Shown one piece after another: positions 1 through 8,908 of a stretch of DNA of 64,000 bases. Position 1 is the stretch's first letter; each line of letters starts with the position of its first letter. The DNA is from UBA830 sp002295635 (GTDB lineage Bacteria; Pseudomonadota; Alphaproteobacteria; MPNO01; UBA830): contig DBHK01000026.1 of the NCBI GenBank assembly GCA_002295635.1, positions 1-64,000 on the forward strand. The letters run 5' to 3'. The notes beneath the pieces were generated by a model. It did no database searches, was not told the DNA's origin, and saw only the letters and a program-made list of their open reading frames with translations. The translations under genes were made by a program, and so were the position numbers.

Positions 1-36
1 TTTCAACGACTTATAAAATAGTTTAAAAATAATTGA

Positions 37-102
37 CAGGTTCGAGTCCTGGTGGGCGCACCAACTCTTTCAAAGACTTAGCGGCCATTGTGCCGCTATT
101 TC
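37..102 (+). repeat. Left copy of tRNA 3'-end/terminator direct repeat (putative att site)
   Basis: The first half is the T arm and acceptor 3' strand of a tRNA ending in GCGCACCA (CCA at 61-63). It continues into a small terminator hairpin, agcggc (80-85) pairing with gccgct (92-97), followed by a T-rich tail. No anticodon arm or D arm precedes it, so this is a fragment and not a working tRNA. The same 66-base block recurs without gaps at 4023-4088 with six differences by eye. Duplicated tRNA 3' ends are the classical product of tyrosine-recombinase integration, so I read it as an attachment-site copy. The intact tRNA probably lies left of the window. Confidence 0.75.
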
Positions 103-202
103 TACAAAGGGTGGACACTTTTTACTGACTTTTGATCAACCTTTGTTCTTTTTGGCGTCAGTTAATTTGACGATCGCGCCTTTCGCCTGTTGCTTTGCCC
201 AA

Positions 203-3200
203 CTAAATATTGCCTCGCCATGCTTTGATGCGCTGAAGGCATCCAGTTAGGTCATCGCGAACTTCGTAAACCCAGAACCGCATTACGTCATAGCCCAGTT
301 CGAACATACGCTGATTTCGGATTTGATCCCTGCGGCATAGTTCGCCGGACCAATTTCGGTGATATCTCTCACCATCAATCTCTATGACAAGGCTTCGTTC
401 TCCGTCAACGAGTACGAAGTCCGCAATGTATTTCTCAATGTTAAACTGCGGGATAAGTTTGATCCCTTCGGCAAATGCAGAAACGTAGAAATCACGCTCC
501 CAGTCAGATACCAGTTCCGGCTTTGCTACGTTAGGATAACGGGGGCCATACTCCTCAAGCTGGCGGTCAGTCTCTTGTTTGAAATCTTTTTGAATAGAAG
601 CAGCGTACCTAGCAAAGCGAGACAAATAACCCACCTCGCACGCCCCGCAAGATGCCCTATCTCCTACAACAATTAATTGAGCACGCGCACGAGTGATTGC
701 GACGTTAAACAAATTTCCATTCGATCGCAGAAAACCCAGAGCGCCCAATGGAAAATTTGCTGAAACAACAGGAGAAAAGATCATTACATCTCTCTCGTCT
801 CCTTGAAATTTATGTACTGTATCAGATAGGAAGCCTTGCTTCATAAGCGCCGTCGAAAGTACTTCATCCTTGTGAACTGCCTGGGTTATGGCATTTGCCT
901 GCGCTCTGAAAGGCGTAACGACACCAACCGTCCCCTCATAACGACGACCGATGACCAAATCGCGTAAGGTCTCTACAACCGCATTTGCCTCTGCGGAGTT
1001 TATGGCACCTCCACTTCCAGGCCGGACGACATTGCCTTTTACGTCGATCCATCTGATGCCCGGCTCAGACCTCTTGGGCGCCCGGAGCTTATCGTAATTT
1101 GTCGCAACCCGCAGTCGTTCCTCGTAAAACTCTTCGTTTGAGAAACTGATGATGTCTGAATGAGACCTGTGGTGGTCAACTAAACTTACAATTCCTCCAC
1201 CGGATACTTGGGTCGACCCTAAAGAGAACAATGATTGATGCGAATATGCCCAATGTGGAAAATCCTCGAGAAGATTGTAGCGCTCAAGCAAAGCTTGATC
1301 TTGGCCTCTTTGTAATCTGCTGATATGGGAGAGTTGATTTGGGTCTCCTATAATTACGACAGACTTTGCGCGGTACAGGAGAGGAATGGCAGATGCGATG
1401 TCACACTGGCTGGCCTCGTCAAACACTACGATATCAAACTCACTAGGCTCCAAGGGTATACGACCTCTTGCTGATAAAGACGTGACCGCCCAACAAGGGA
1501 GCAGATGCGAAATGTCACGCAGCATTGAGTTATATTTGCCGAAAGCTTGACGAGACAGCTGCCCATCTTCGCCCGCTTCCATAACCATCTTTAGCAGCGA
1601 CGTATATTTTCCCAACTTCTTGCGTTCATCAGCCGACAGGGTCGATGGCTGCAGGCGCAACCAGAGATTCCATAATTGTTCTGAGTGCCGAGCAATTCGC
1701 TGAAGCACATTTGTTTCTTCAGAAGATATTGCTTCTAGCGAGCGCATTTCTTGTAGTGATTTAAGTTCGAACAAATACTCTTCTGCTTTGACAAGCTGCT
1801 CTAGATGGCTTGATGCATTCTCAATACCGCGCCTAATTTTGAAAATGTCGTCATCCTCTCTCGGCTCAGACGGCATTTCGCAATTCAGTGCGGGGAACGC
1901 CTCGGATGCTACCCTTAAAGACGCAGATAACTCCGCAAACCGCCCCTTGCGAACCAACGGCCAGAAGAGAGAAGGGATAGGACCGGCAAGACTTCTGTCC
2001 GCGCGGTCAAGCTTTTCACCAATCGATTTTAGTTCAACGGCGTAACCCTCGGTATCCGCACTAACCGCTCGTGAGAAAATTTCCTGCCCTAATACTGAAC
2101 GAGCGTCTTCAGCCGCCTGCTCAAGTCTATCTACCCTATTTCGTGCCTCTATTAGGCGCTGCGCCTCGACTGTTAACTTTGAATGCTCTGCAAGTAAACG
2201 CTCATGGACCTCTTTCGCCTCGGCAAAGTCTTCCTTCTCCGCGTCAGTAGTAGTCGCAGACATAAGAGCAAGAATGTATTCAGCGAGGCGAGCTTGATAG
2301 CCTTGTTGTGCACCAACTCTTAACAAGATTGGGCGCGACCCACGGGCGTTCACCCGAGTTTCGACAACGTCGACAGCTTTGTTGTTCTTACTTGCGAACA
2401 AGACTTTCTTGTTTGACCAAGCTGCGTTCACGAGCAGGTTGGTCACCACCTGAGATTTACCGGTCCCTGGCGGCCCCGTTATGATTGTTATCGGCTGCGT
2501 TAGAGCCGCAGACACGGCCTGCCGCTGCTCCGAGTTCATTGGAAGGACCTCTAGGAGAGGCTCCAACTCCTCACTTGCCTCAGAAGTGTCATCTTGGTTA
2601 CCGCTTAGCCAACGCCCTAGGACTGTTGAAGAGTATTTGTTAGCAGAGACATGAGCTAGATCACGAAGTTCTTGTTCTAAACCTTGAGTGAATGGCGACT
2701 TCTCCGCCATTATCACTATAGCTCGATTATAAATACCAGCCTCGTCTAGCTCCCCAATGGGTTTTCGATCTTCGTGAAAATCGTCCGGGTCGATCTCTTC
2801 TTTCCAGGGCCATTCAGGGCGAATGGCTTGTAGTCGCATCGCAACTTCATCGAGATCAGGCATACCGTCTTCACCTGCGAAGCCTAATTCCTGTTCCAAT
2901 TGGACCAACTCATTCATCAGCATTTCACGCTCAACATTTGTGAAATTCTGAAATGGTCTCCGATTAACAATCGGAAAACTAAGGTCGATGGTGAGCCTTC
3001 CTGTCCCCTGTTCCTGCTCAATAGGAAACAGAAGAATTGGCTCTACCATAAAGCCCTGCCAGCTAGACCGTTTCGACTTTATCAAGTTGAGGTGGGTCGG
3101 ATAACCAAAATATAGGCCATAACGACCTCGCTCTGTTCTCTTGCGACCGAGAATCTTTCTCGCACCCTCACTATCGGCAAGATCAATATTTGAGCGAGGT

Positions 3201-3556
3201 AAGGCAGGCAACTCAATGTAATCGGGATCGCCGTACTTTGACGTCAGAAAAGTTGTAATGTCGGTATCATCAAAACCGAGACACGCGAGATAATATCGGC
3301 ACAGGAGAGCTAGGTCTGTATCCGCGAAGCCCTCATCTTCTTGACCAGCCTGCGGCGCAGCATGTCTCTCACTTTTAGCGACGAGATGCCACCTATAATT
3401 TCTGTCTTGTTTTACTTGGGATTTAAGTGATCCATACAGAAGCTTATTTACTTCGGTTCGAGTACAGCCGATCTCACGAGCAAGTTCATCGGCCTTCTGA
3501 TTTGGCTTTGCCAGTAATTTCTCGATAATTTCAGTCTGTATATCGGGATGCGCCAT
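203..3556 (-). CDS. UPF1-like SF1 helicase fused to a PD-(D/E)XK/DUF559-type nuclease; candidate defence protein
   Basis: This 1117-residue protein starts with a probable winged-helix segment (about residues 1-60). It carries a Walker A motif GPPGTGK near residue 360 and a UPF1-type Walker B, FDEASQC, near 711. The helicase ends with motifs such as HKFQGDERD and NVAITRA, as in the AAA_11/AAA_12 (COG1112) family. The last 90 residues resemble Vsr/DUF559 endonucleases: ADFVLVD, then EIDGERYH, then a GYDVMRFW strand. Large helicase-nuclease fusions of this kind are common in defence islands, for example the COG1112 helicase-nuclease of Mokosh type II. Here the nuclease is not PLD-type and no known partner lies alongside. 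It is the main cargo between two tRNA-end repeats, which supports horizontal transfer. The defence role is inference. Confidence 0.85.
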   Translation of the reverse strand: MAHPDIQTEIIEKLLAKPNQKADELAREIGCTRTEVNKLLYGSLKSQVKQDRNYRWHLVAKSERHAAPQAGQEDEGFADTDLALLCRYYLACLGFDDTDITTFLTSKYGDPDYIELPALPRSNIDLADSEGARKILGRKRTERGRYGLYFGYPTHLNLIKSKRSSWQGFMVEPILLFPIEQEQGTGRLTIDLSFPIVNRRPFQNFTNVEREMLMNELVQLEQELGFAGEDGMPDLDEVAMRLQAIRPEWPWKEEIDPDDFHEDRKPIGELDEAGIYNRAIVIMAEKSPFTQGLEQELRDLAHVSANKYSSTVLGRWLSGNQDDTSEASEELEPLLEVLPMNSEQRQAVSAALTQPITIITGPPGTGKSQVVTNLLVNAAWSNKKVLFASKNNKAVDVVETRVNARGSRPILLRVGAQQGYQARLAEYILALMSATTTDAEKEDFAEAKEVHERLLAEHSKLTVEAQRLIEARNRVDRLEQAAEDARSVLGQEIFSRAVSADTEGYAVELKSIGEKLDRADRSLAGPIPSLFWPLVRKGRFAELSASLRVASEAFPALNCEMPSEPREDDDIFKIRRGIENASSHLEQLVKAEEYLFELKSLQEMRSLEAISSEETNVLQRIARHSEQLWNLWLRLQPSTLSADERKKLGKYTSLLKMVMEAGEDGQLSRQAFGKYNSMLRDISHLLPCWAVTSLSARGRIPLEPSEFDIVVFDEASQCDIASAIPLLYRAKSVVIIGDPNQLSHISRLQRGQDQALLERYNLLEDFPHWAYSHQSLFSLGSTQVSGGGIVSLVDHHRSHSDIISFSNEEFYEERLRVATNYDKLRAPKRSEPGIRWIDVKGNVVRPGSGGAINSAEANAVVETLRDLVIGRRYEGTVGVVTPFRAQANAITQAVHKDEVLSTALMKQGFLSDTVHKFQGDERDVMIFSPVVSANFPLGALGFLRSNGNLFNVAITRARAQLIVVGDRASCGACEVGYLSRFARYAASIQKDFKQETDRQLEEYGPRYPNVAKPELVSDWERDFYVSAFAEGIKLIPQFNIEKYIADFVLVDGERSLVIEIDGERYHRNWSGELCRRDQIRNQRMFELGYDVMRFWVYEVRDDLTGCLQRIKAWRGNI

Positions 3557-3718
3557 TAAATCACTCTAGATACCCTATCATTTTTGTCCAACAGCCCTCT
3601 GCGACGGGTATATTCCCGTACACGCCTTGGAAGCAGATAAATCATCCCGCTACTAGCTCGAAAGTCACGAATTATTTCAGTTATTGTACGGCGATGGACC
3701 ATTCGATGGCAAAATCAT

Positions 3719-3922
3719 ATGGGTAGATACTCGAGCGAGGCGATGGAGAAGCTGCGTCTTCGCGGTCTAGGCGCTTGGATTGAGAGTGCGCGGGAAGTGC
3801 ACGGCGACAAGTTCGTCTACTTGAACGTCGACACCGGAGAGGTGTTCGTCACCAATCATGATTATCACAAGAACGGGAAGACGGCCGCGGCGAACGATAA
3901 CGACAAGGGAGTGAACTCTTAG
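3719..3922 (+). CDS. Small hypothetical protein of the tRNA-flanked island
   Basis: This 67-residue ORF begins at ATG and is rich in charged residues, with no membrane segment or signal peptide. Its sequence includes YLNVDTGEVFV and ends in an Asn/Asp/Lys-rich tail. Third codon positions are clearly richer in G and C than the surrounding AT-rich DNA, which favours a real gene of foreign origin. It sits between the divergent helicase-nuclease gene and the right-hand tRNA-end repeat. I recognise no family. It could be an accessory of the helicase-nuclease or an unrelated island passenger. Confidence 0.45.
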   Translation: MGRYSSEAMEKLRLRGLGAWIESAREVHGDKFVYLNVDTGEVFVTNHDYHKNGKTAAANDNDKGVNS

Positions 3923-3999
3923 CCGGTAACGTATTGACGTCTATTAACGCGTTCTTTCGGTTCGAAGGTGTCCACACCATTGATATATAATGATTTATA

Positions 4000-4049
4000 A
4001 CTGACTTTTAATCAGTGGGTCCCAGGTTCGAGTCTTGGTGGGCGCACCA
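4000..4049 (+). pseudogene. tRNA 3'-half relic (anticodon arm to CCA)
   Basis: An anticodon stem actga/tcagt encloses the loop CTTTTAA, giving anticodon TTT at 4007-4009. It is followed by a variable loop, a T arm (ccagg-TTCGAGT-cttgg) and the acceptor strand TGGGCGC-A-CCA. Upstream is AT-rich DNA with no D arm or acceptor 5' strand, so the gene is a 3' half only. Read literally it is tRNA-Lys(TTT). The acceptor end also resembles alphaproteobacterial tRNA-Arg(TCT), so a single C-to-T change in a relic cannot be excluded. The break inside the tRNA fits recombination near the anticodon loop. Confidence 0.7.
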
Positions 4050-4088
4050 TTCTTTTCAGAGACTTAGCGGCCATTGTGCCGCTATTTC
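4023..4088 (+). repeat. Right copy of tRNA 3'-end/terminator direct repeat (putative att site)
   Basis: Partner of the repeat at 37-102: same length, no gaps and 60 of 66 matching bases. It includes the hairpin agcggc (4066-4071)/gccgct (4078-4083) with a T-rich tail. The two copies bracket about 3.9 kb holding the helicase-nuclease gene and one small ORF. No integrase lies between them, so the element is either a decayed island or one cassette of a longer tandem array reaching left of the window. Confidence 0.75.
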
Positions 4089-4135
4089 GTTAAAGTCGGT
4101 GAACTAGAAATACATTATATAAATTAAAGATAAAC

Positions 4136-4717
4136 TCAGATTGGCAGGGAAAATACTACATATCTAAGAGCCCCGCCTGCGGCGGGAGCATCGAACGGAT
4201 AGCAGGTCACGAGGATTAACCCTCCTGGAAACCGCTCGGGGCTCAATTTCTTTATTCGCGAGTCAATTACCTGAGATCCAACCACTTTGAAGATTTTTCG
4301 CTTGGATGGAAAATCGATCACAATTGGGTCATTTATTTTCAGAAATTTAAGAAATCGGAAATGCGTGTCACGATGTCCGCTAATGATCAGTGCCGAGCCA
4401 GCCTTACCGCTGTGTTGATTTAATGCAGGGGCAAACGCTAGGCTGCTGCCTCTATCATTTTCCAGGAATATTTGTTTCACCCTTTGCACGGGAGCCTCGA
4501 TTTGACCAACCGGGTGATGGTCGGCCCACGGCCAGGGCCGACGAAACTCTCCTGTTTTTTTGTAATAGTACCAACTTTTTTCGAGCAAAAATTGGGCGAG
4601 TTGAGCTTTTGCGGGTACCCAAAAACCACTAAGCAATATGACAAACCCGAATGCACCAATAGAAACGCATAAAGATAGCCGCGCGCGGTAGCGCCAATTC
4701 ACGGCTAAATCCGCCAT
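4136..4717 (-). CDS. Class GN (marine proteobacterial type) sortase
   Basis: A 193-residue membrane-anchored transpeptidase with an N-terminal membrane helix at about residues 14-34. The sortase triad is visible: His115 in SGHRDTHF, Cys172 in LVTCYPFDA and Arg185 in ALRYVV. Family knowledge: GN sortases of Gram-negative bacteria act with one dedicated VIT/VWA substrate encoded next door, attaching or processing it at the cell envelope. That arrangement is present here. The gene starts 13 bases inside the 3' end of the target-protein gene, indicating translational coupling. Length and motifs are complete. Confidence 0.9.
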   Translation of the reverse strand: MADLAVNWRYRARLSLCVSIGAFGFVILLSGFWVPAKAQLAQFLLEKSWYYYKKTGEFRRPWPWADHHPVGQIEAPVQRVKQIFLENDRGSSLAFAPALNQHSGKAGSALIISGHRDTHFRFLKFLKINDPIVIDFPSKRKIFKVVGSQVIDSRIKKLSPERFPGGLILVTCYPFDAPAAGGALRYVVFSLPI

Positions 4718-6816
4718 TTGCGAATAAAGATAATGAAACCGAGGGCTGCCATGATCATAATTGACAGGCCCAAAATAAGCCGTTTCTCATAACCGTCGGC
4801 TGTTTGAGCAAAACTCACGATTGCATTTGGACTGCCCAGCGGGGAAGGGGAGTAGGCAGGTTGCTCCTTGTATTTTTTTATTTTAAGCCTCAATCCGTCA
4901 GGTTTTAAGGCGGGTATTGCCTGTGTTTGAAGAAACGCTTTGTCGGGCCTTGATGGCGTTTTATCTACGCTGACTAGGCTGGTATACTGGGTGACCAGTT
5001 GAAATTCCAAACCGAGCGCGGTTATGTGTTTCTTTATCAGTTCGGGTGTCGCTCCGTGTAGGTGTTTGCGACGCCATTCGTCTATGGATCGCTTTGCCCA
5101 ATCGGTAGCCACACCTGCTACAACGTCTGTCGACGTCATCCTAACTGTTTTTTTCCATTCTGAGTTTCCCAAACGTCCAGTAATCAGAATCTTCGCCGCA
5201 GGTTTTCTCAGCTTAACTGCAAACACTAGCGGTTGATCAAGGTATAAATCAGGAATTTTTTGTGGGGTTATATCAAATATGCCTTCCCCATTTATTTGGA
5301 CATTTGTCAGTATAGGCCTGCTGATTTTTTCGAATAGTCTGGCGATGGTTATCTTCGTATCGACGCCTGGATCTACGAAGGAGTAGGTTCCTCTCCCAAC
5401 TTCCGCCGCTTCCTTCATAAAAAAACCGTTTGGCGCGTCGCCGATTCCAACAGTGAAGAGACGTGAGTGACCTAAATTCTTATTTATAAAACCGAACAGA
5501 GCTGTTTCATTGGTTACCGCGCCATCTGTGATGAATATAATTTGGCGGATAATATGTGAGCGGGATTTGTTTTTGAGAAGAGCGAGGGATAGAGCTGATT
5601 GCATATTGGTTCCGCCGTCTGCATCGAGCGATCTCACATATCTCTTGGCGGTGCTCCGGTTTCGCTTACTTATCGAGACGGGGGTACGAAATAGCTTGGT
5701 GGCGGTGTCATCAAAATTGATCACGTTAAAACTATCGCCCCGCCTTAGACCGTTGATACCAGCGATCAACGCCTCTTTAGCGTTTTCGATCGAAATTCCA
5801 TCCATGGAGCCCGATGTATCAATGACGAAAATAACTTCACGGGCGACATTACTCTCGGCTTGAATTTCGGGCGGGGTAATCATCACCAGTCCAAAGTTTT
5901 CGTGTTGGTGTCTTTCAGTAAAAAAAGCTGCTTCTGGCGCCTCTAAAGAAATTGGTGACCAATTTAAAATAAAGTCTCTGGGTTTTAGCTCTCCTGAGTC
6001 ATTACCTACCAGAAGCTTCACTTCTTCCTCAGAGCGGGAGATGATTCGGATTGGGTGGGAGGGGCTTTCCAACCTCCCAATTTCAAATCCCGGGGATAAG
6101 GACATCGAAATTTTTGTTTTTGAAACCTGACCTCCATCTATGTCCATAATTTGGGACCTTTCGCCGGGTAGCATTTTCCATCCGCTTTTTAACTCTATAA
6201 GCTGGGATATTTCCTGCGTGGCGGGCAGAAAACGCGGCGTAATTGCCAGCGGGAACCTGAGCCCAAAAGATCTATCCCGCCAACTCAGGCTTTGCTGATA
6301 TTCGATTACGACGCCTATCTGACCTCGAGGAGGAATGTTTGCCACAGAAGTATGGAATAAATTCGGTCGATCCTGTTCCACAATAGCGGCTTTGTATCCG
6401 TCTGTTTTGGCTTTTGCATATATCTCCGAAGCTTCTTTCTTTTCTTTTATTTCACCTTCGATAAAACGATCTCCAATCGATAGCTGAATGCGGTCAACCG
6501 CTGCATTGTCCGGTAAAGGAAAGAGATACAGGGCCTCGATCCACTGATCACTGTCATTTTGAAACGTCTGGCGGACAATGGTTCGCCCTATTGGACCGGT
6601 TACCTTGATGGCGACATCAGTTGAAACCAAAGGAAGATGAAGAACAAATCCGTTTACACCCTCCGCTATCAGGCTCCCTCTTGCTACATCCATTTTCGGT
6701 ATGGCAGATGCAACACTTGGAATTGCCGCAACCAAAAGGGTGAGTATTAAATAAGATAGGCACCGCTTTTTAATACAGATATTCATCCTTAGCCCCGTGC
6801 TTCTTGGGTTATCCAA
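4705..6816 (-). CDS. Sortase target protein with VIT and VWA domains
   Basis: This 703-residue exported protein has a signal peptide (a later start at residue 11 is also possible, just before MNICIKK). A VIT domain covers roughly residues 45-180 and a VWA domain starts with the metal site DTSGS at about 332-336. The C terminus has the layout of a sorting signal: FAQTA at about 669-673, then a hydrophobic helix and the basic tail RKWRI. FAQTA looks like a variant of the LPQTA-type signal of GN sortase substrates. The sortase gene overlaps its 3' end, so the two are almost certainly enzyme and substrate. The biological role of these surface VWA proteins is not established. Confidence 0.88.
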   Translation of the reverse strand: MDNPRSTGLRMNICIKKRCLSYLILTLLVAAIPSVASAIPKMDVARGSLIAEGVNGFVLHLPLVSTDVAIKVTGPIGRTIVRQTFQNDSDQWIEALYLFPLPDNAAVDRIQLSIGDRFIEGEIKEKKEASEIYAKAKTDGYKAAIVEQDRPNLFHTSVANIPPRGQIGVVIEYQQSLSWRDRSFGLRFPLAITPRFLPATQEISQLIELKSGWKMLPGERSQIMDIDGGQVSKTKISMSLSPGFEIGRLESPSHPIRIISRSEEEVKLLVGNDSGELKPRDFILNWSPISLEAPEAAFFTERHQHENFGLVMITPPEIQAESNVAREVIFVIDTSGSMDGISIENAKEALIAGINGLRRGDSFNVINFDDTATKLFRTPVSISKRNRSTAKRYVRSLDADGGTNMQSALSLALLKNKSRSHIIRQIIFITDGAVTNETALFGFINKNLGHSRLFTVGIGDAPNGFFMKEAAEVGRGTYSFVDPGVDTKITIARLFEKISRPILTNVQINGEGIFDITPQKIPDLYLDQPLVFAVKLRKPAAKILITGRLGNSEWKKTVRMTSTDVVAGVATDWAKRSIDEWRRKHLHGATPELIKKHITALGLEFQLVTQYTSLVSVDKTPSRPDKAFLQTQAIPALKPDGLRLKIKKYKEQPAYSPSPLGSPNAIVSFAQTADGYEKRLILGLSIMIMAALGFIIFIRKWRI

Positions 6817-7254
6817 TTGTAGAATGATTGGGGGTTACTGGATGTTTATGGCGTCAGTGTGCCGAAAAAAGGGCAACTGGATGGCAGGTAAAATAAGTCA
6901 TCTTCTAATTTGGCGATTGCTGGGTGCCCGCCGCCGAGCATCTTCTGCGCGAGGATTATAGTGTGTTCATGGAGAGCGATGGCTCCGCCCAATATCCCTG
7001 ATAGCGGTCAACGAGAACGAGAAGTGGTAGACACCTGCCCGATCACCGCGAACAAAACGGTAAAAACCCAACCAAAGCTGCGATCAGAAGAGATTTTTTA
7101 CCTCAACATCGTGTACAAGAATCTATCGATTTGTGCCATCATCTCTTATGGTGCAGGAGTTCTTTGCCTTTGTGAAAACGCATCTTTATTTTTGGGATCC
7201 CGGTATTTAATTCAATGTAACGTGGCTCTCAGGGCCTTTCGTGATTACAAGGGT
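6817..7254. other. Intergenic region with possible decayed coding sequence
   Basis: No supported gene. On the minus strand one frame from about 7085 down to 6840 is open except for a single TGA and begins with a hydrophobic stretch (DRSFGWVFTVLFAVIG). That start faintly resembles small SxtJ-like membrane proteins, but the rest does not, and no start codon is visible. The forward ORF across this stretch looks like a chance reading frame. The region probably also holds the promoter of the sortase-target gene. Confidence 0.3.
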
Positions 7255-7662
7255 TTATCGTGCAGCTTTGTAAGCTACCGTGTCCAGCTTCATTCTCTCC
7301 CTGACGGGTAAAGCCGATACCGCTACACAGGTGCGGGCCGGCTTGTGTGGCGAAAATGCATCTTCATAGACTTTGTTGACCCGCGGATAATCGGCCATAT
7401 CAGTCAAGTATAAAGTTACCTTGACCACATCGGTCAGGCCACAGCCGGCTGCTGAAAGTATCTCCTCCACGTTGCGGATAGCTTGTTCCGTCTGCTCTAT
7501 AACGTCGTCGGAAATTACTTCTCCTGTCTCCGGAAGTAGACCTCCCATACCCGATGTATAGACCCAATCCGCTACTTCTGCGGCATGAGAAAACGGGCCT
7601 GGCGCGGCGGGTGCGCGTTCCGTGTCAATTAAAGAAACTTCAGAATTATTTTTTTCGTTCAT
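7255..7662 (-). CDS. RidA/YjgF/UK114 family protein
   Basis: At 135 residues it matches the usual length of RidA proteins, which form trimers and hydrolyse reactive enamine/imine intermediates made by PLP enzymes. The key arginine of active members is present as Arg110 in KPARTCVAV, and the TSGMGG strand near residue 37 is typical. It is the last gene of a three-gene operon after an AhpD-like protein and a thioredoxin, and its start lies 17 bases inside the thioredoxin gene. Some subfamilies have other roles, so the substrate is uncertain. Confidence 0.9.
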   Translation of the reverse strand: MNEKNNSEVSLIDTERAPAAPGPFSHAAEVADWVYTSGMGGLLPETGEVISDDVIEQTEQAIRNVEEILSAAGCGLTDVVKVTLYLTDMADYPRVNKVYEDAFSPHKPARTCVAVSALPVRERMKLDTVAYKAAR

Positions 7663-7996
7663 TGCCTAAACTTTCTAAGAAGGGGGTAATCCAATTTCGG
7701 AGCATGCTCGCAGTCTGAAACCCCTGCAGCCGGTCGAGTTCGGTACCCTTTTTAAATAGAATCAGTGTTGGTAGCGTCTGAATGTTATACCGATTTGCGA
7801 GGTCAATATTAGCTTCGACATCTGCGTTTGCTACATTTATTGATTTCTCAAATCCATTTTTCACAGCAACAAGCATGGGATCTAGTTTGCGGCAAATGAC
7901 ACAAAGCTCCGATTGGAACTTGACCAGCGTCAGTGAACCGCTGCCGATGACTTCATCAAAAACTTCTACCTGACTGATATCCCGAAAGGTACTCAT
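7646..7996 (-). CDS. Thioredoxin family protein (CVIC active site)
   Basis: A 116-residue cytoplasmic thioredoxin-fold protein without signal peptide. The redox motif is Cys32-Val-Ile-Cys35, replacing the usual WCGPC, and the cis-proline loop reads TLPTLILF. It overlaps the AhpD-like gene by four bases (ATGA) and RidA by 17 bases, so the three are co-translated. An AhpD-like CxxC protein beside a dedicated thioredoxin suggests that this thioredoxin recycles it. The atypical motif may mean an altered redox potential. This is inference. Confidence 0.88.
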   Translation of the reverse strand: MSTFRDISQVEVFDEVIGSGSLTLVKFQSELCVICRKLDPMLVAVKNGFEKSINVANADVEANIDLANRYNIQTLPTLILFKKGTELDRLQGFQTASMLRNWITPFLESLGNERKK

Positions 7997-8610
7997 GAAT
8001 TCGCCGCCGCTTTCTTCTCACGATACTCGTCCATCGCATAACTAAGGAAGTTATCTGCGCCAATATTTAGAGCACCTGCAAAAGTGTTAAACGCATTTCC
8101 TGTATTTACCGTCTCCAGAATTTCAACAAATTCCGCATCCGTAGTTCCCAAATCACGACAAACTTTGATGTCCTCAGGAGTAATTGAGTGGGCATCACCA
8201 TTGGCCTTCATTGCATACTCAAAAAGCGCTCTTTCTTTGGGAGAAAAATCAATATCTTCTGGATTAAACTCTCGCGCAGCTGCGATTTCCGTATCACTTG
8301 AACCAAGCGATTGCAGTTGCGATCCATGAAAGGAAACACAGTAATCACAATGATTTATGACGGCCAAAGCTGTCATCACGGATTCCTTCAGCTTTTCGCT
8401 GAGCGTACCGCGGCTTAGCAAGACAGTAAGTCTCTTGAAATTTGCTATACCAAGCTCGGGAAAAGCCCCATATGCTTTAAAAAGGTTTGATACCCGTCCT
8501 TTACCCCTTACCCTTTCTAGATCGTCGTAAAGGTGTTTTCTGTCACCGGTTGCCTTCTCGACCTCTACTAGTTCTATAAATGGCTCATAACCCTGCATTT
8601 GTAACTCCAA
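7993..8610 (-). CDS. Carboxymuconolactone decarboxylase/AhpD-like alkylhydroperoxidase family protein
   Basis: A 205-residue all-helical protein of the CMD superfamily. The AhpD-type active site is intact: Glu76, Cys88-Asp-Tyr-Cys91 and His95 (NHCDYCVSFHG). AhpD-type proteins reduce peroxides or act as thiol reductants. True carboxymuconolactone decarboxylases lack the CxxC, so a redox role is favoured. It is the first gene of the operon with a thioredoxin and RidA. Start taken at the ATG reading MELQMQG; a second Met at residue 5 is possible. Confidence 0.88.
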   Translation of the reverse strand: MELQMQGYEPFIELVEVEKATGDRKHLYDDLERVRGKGRVSNLFKAYGAFPELGIANFKRLTVLLSRGTLSEKLKESVMTALAVINHCDYCVSFHGSQLQSLGSSDTEIAAAREFNPEDIDFSPKERALFEYAMKANGDAHSITPEDIKVCRDLGTTDAEFVEILETVNTGNAFNTFAGALNIGADNFLSYAMDEYREKKAAANS

Positions 8611-8908
8611 TTCTGTATGAAAACGTATTACAGCTCAAACTTGGCCAGACAAACTTCTGATTTTGGTTCAAATTTTGAATATTATATTACTATGTCCATT
8701 CTGACAGATACACTACCCGTCCAGTCTAATCTCTATTCACTGGGCTAGGTGAGCCTCCAACAGGAGTCGACCTTTTGTATAAGCTTCGCCCAGAGGGCTT
8801 ATAAACGTCCACGCAAGTTCGAGCAGGTTTCAGTCGCATCTCAATAAAGCTAAGTTAATTTGGGATTTGGGTTCGAAGGCGATACCGATCAAACGAGGGG
8901 AGGGACAC

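Noticed and set aside
4000..4049. Functional tRNA-Lys gene
   Set aside because: The D arm and acceptor 5' strand are absent upstream; only the 3' half is present.
6910..7311. Forward 133-codon ORF
   Set aside because: No family resemblance, no ribosome-binding site, and it runs antisense into the end of ridA.
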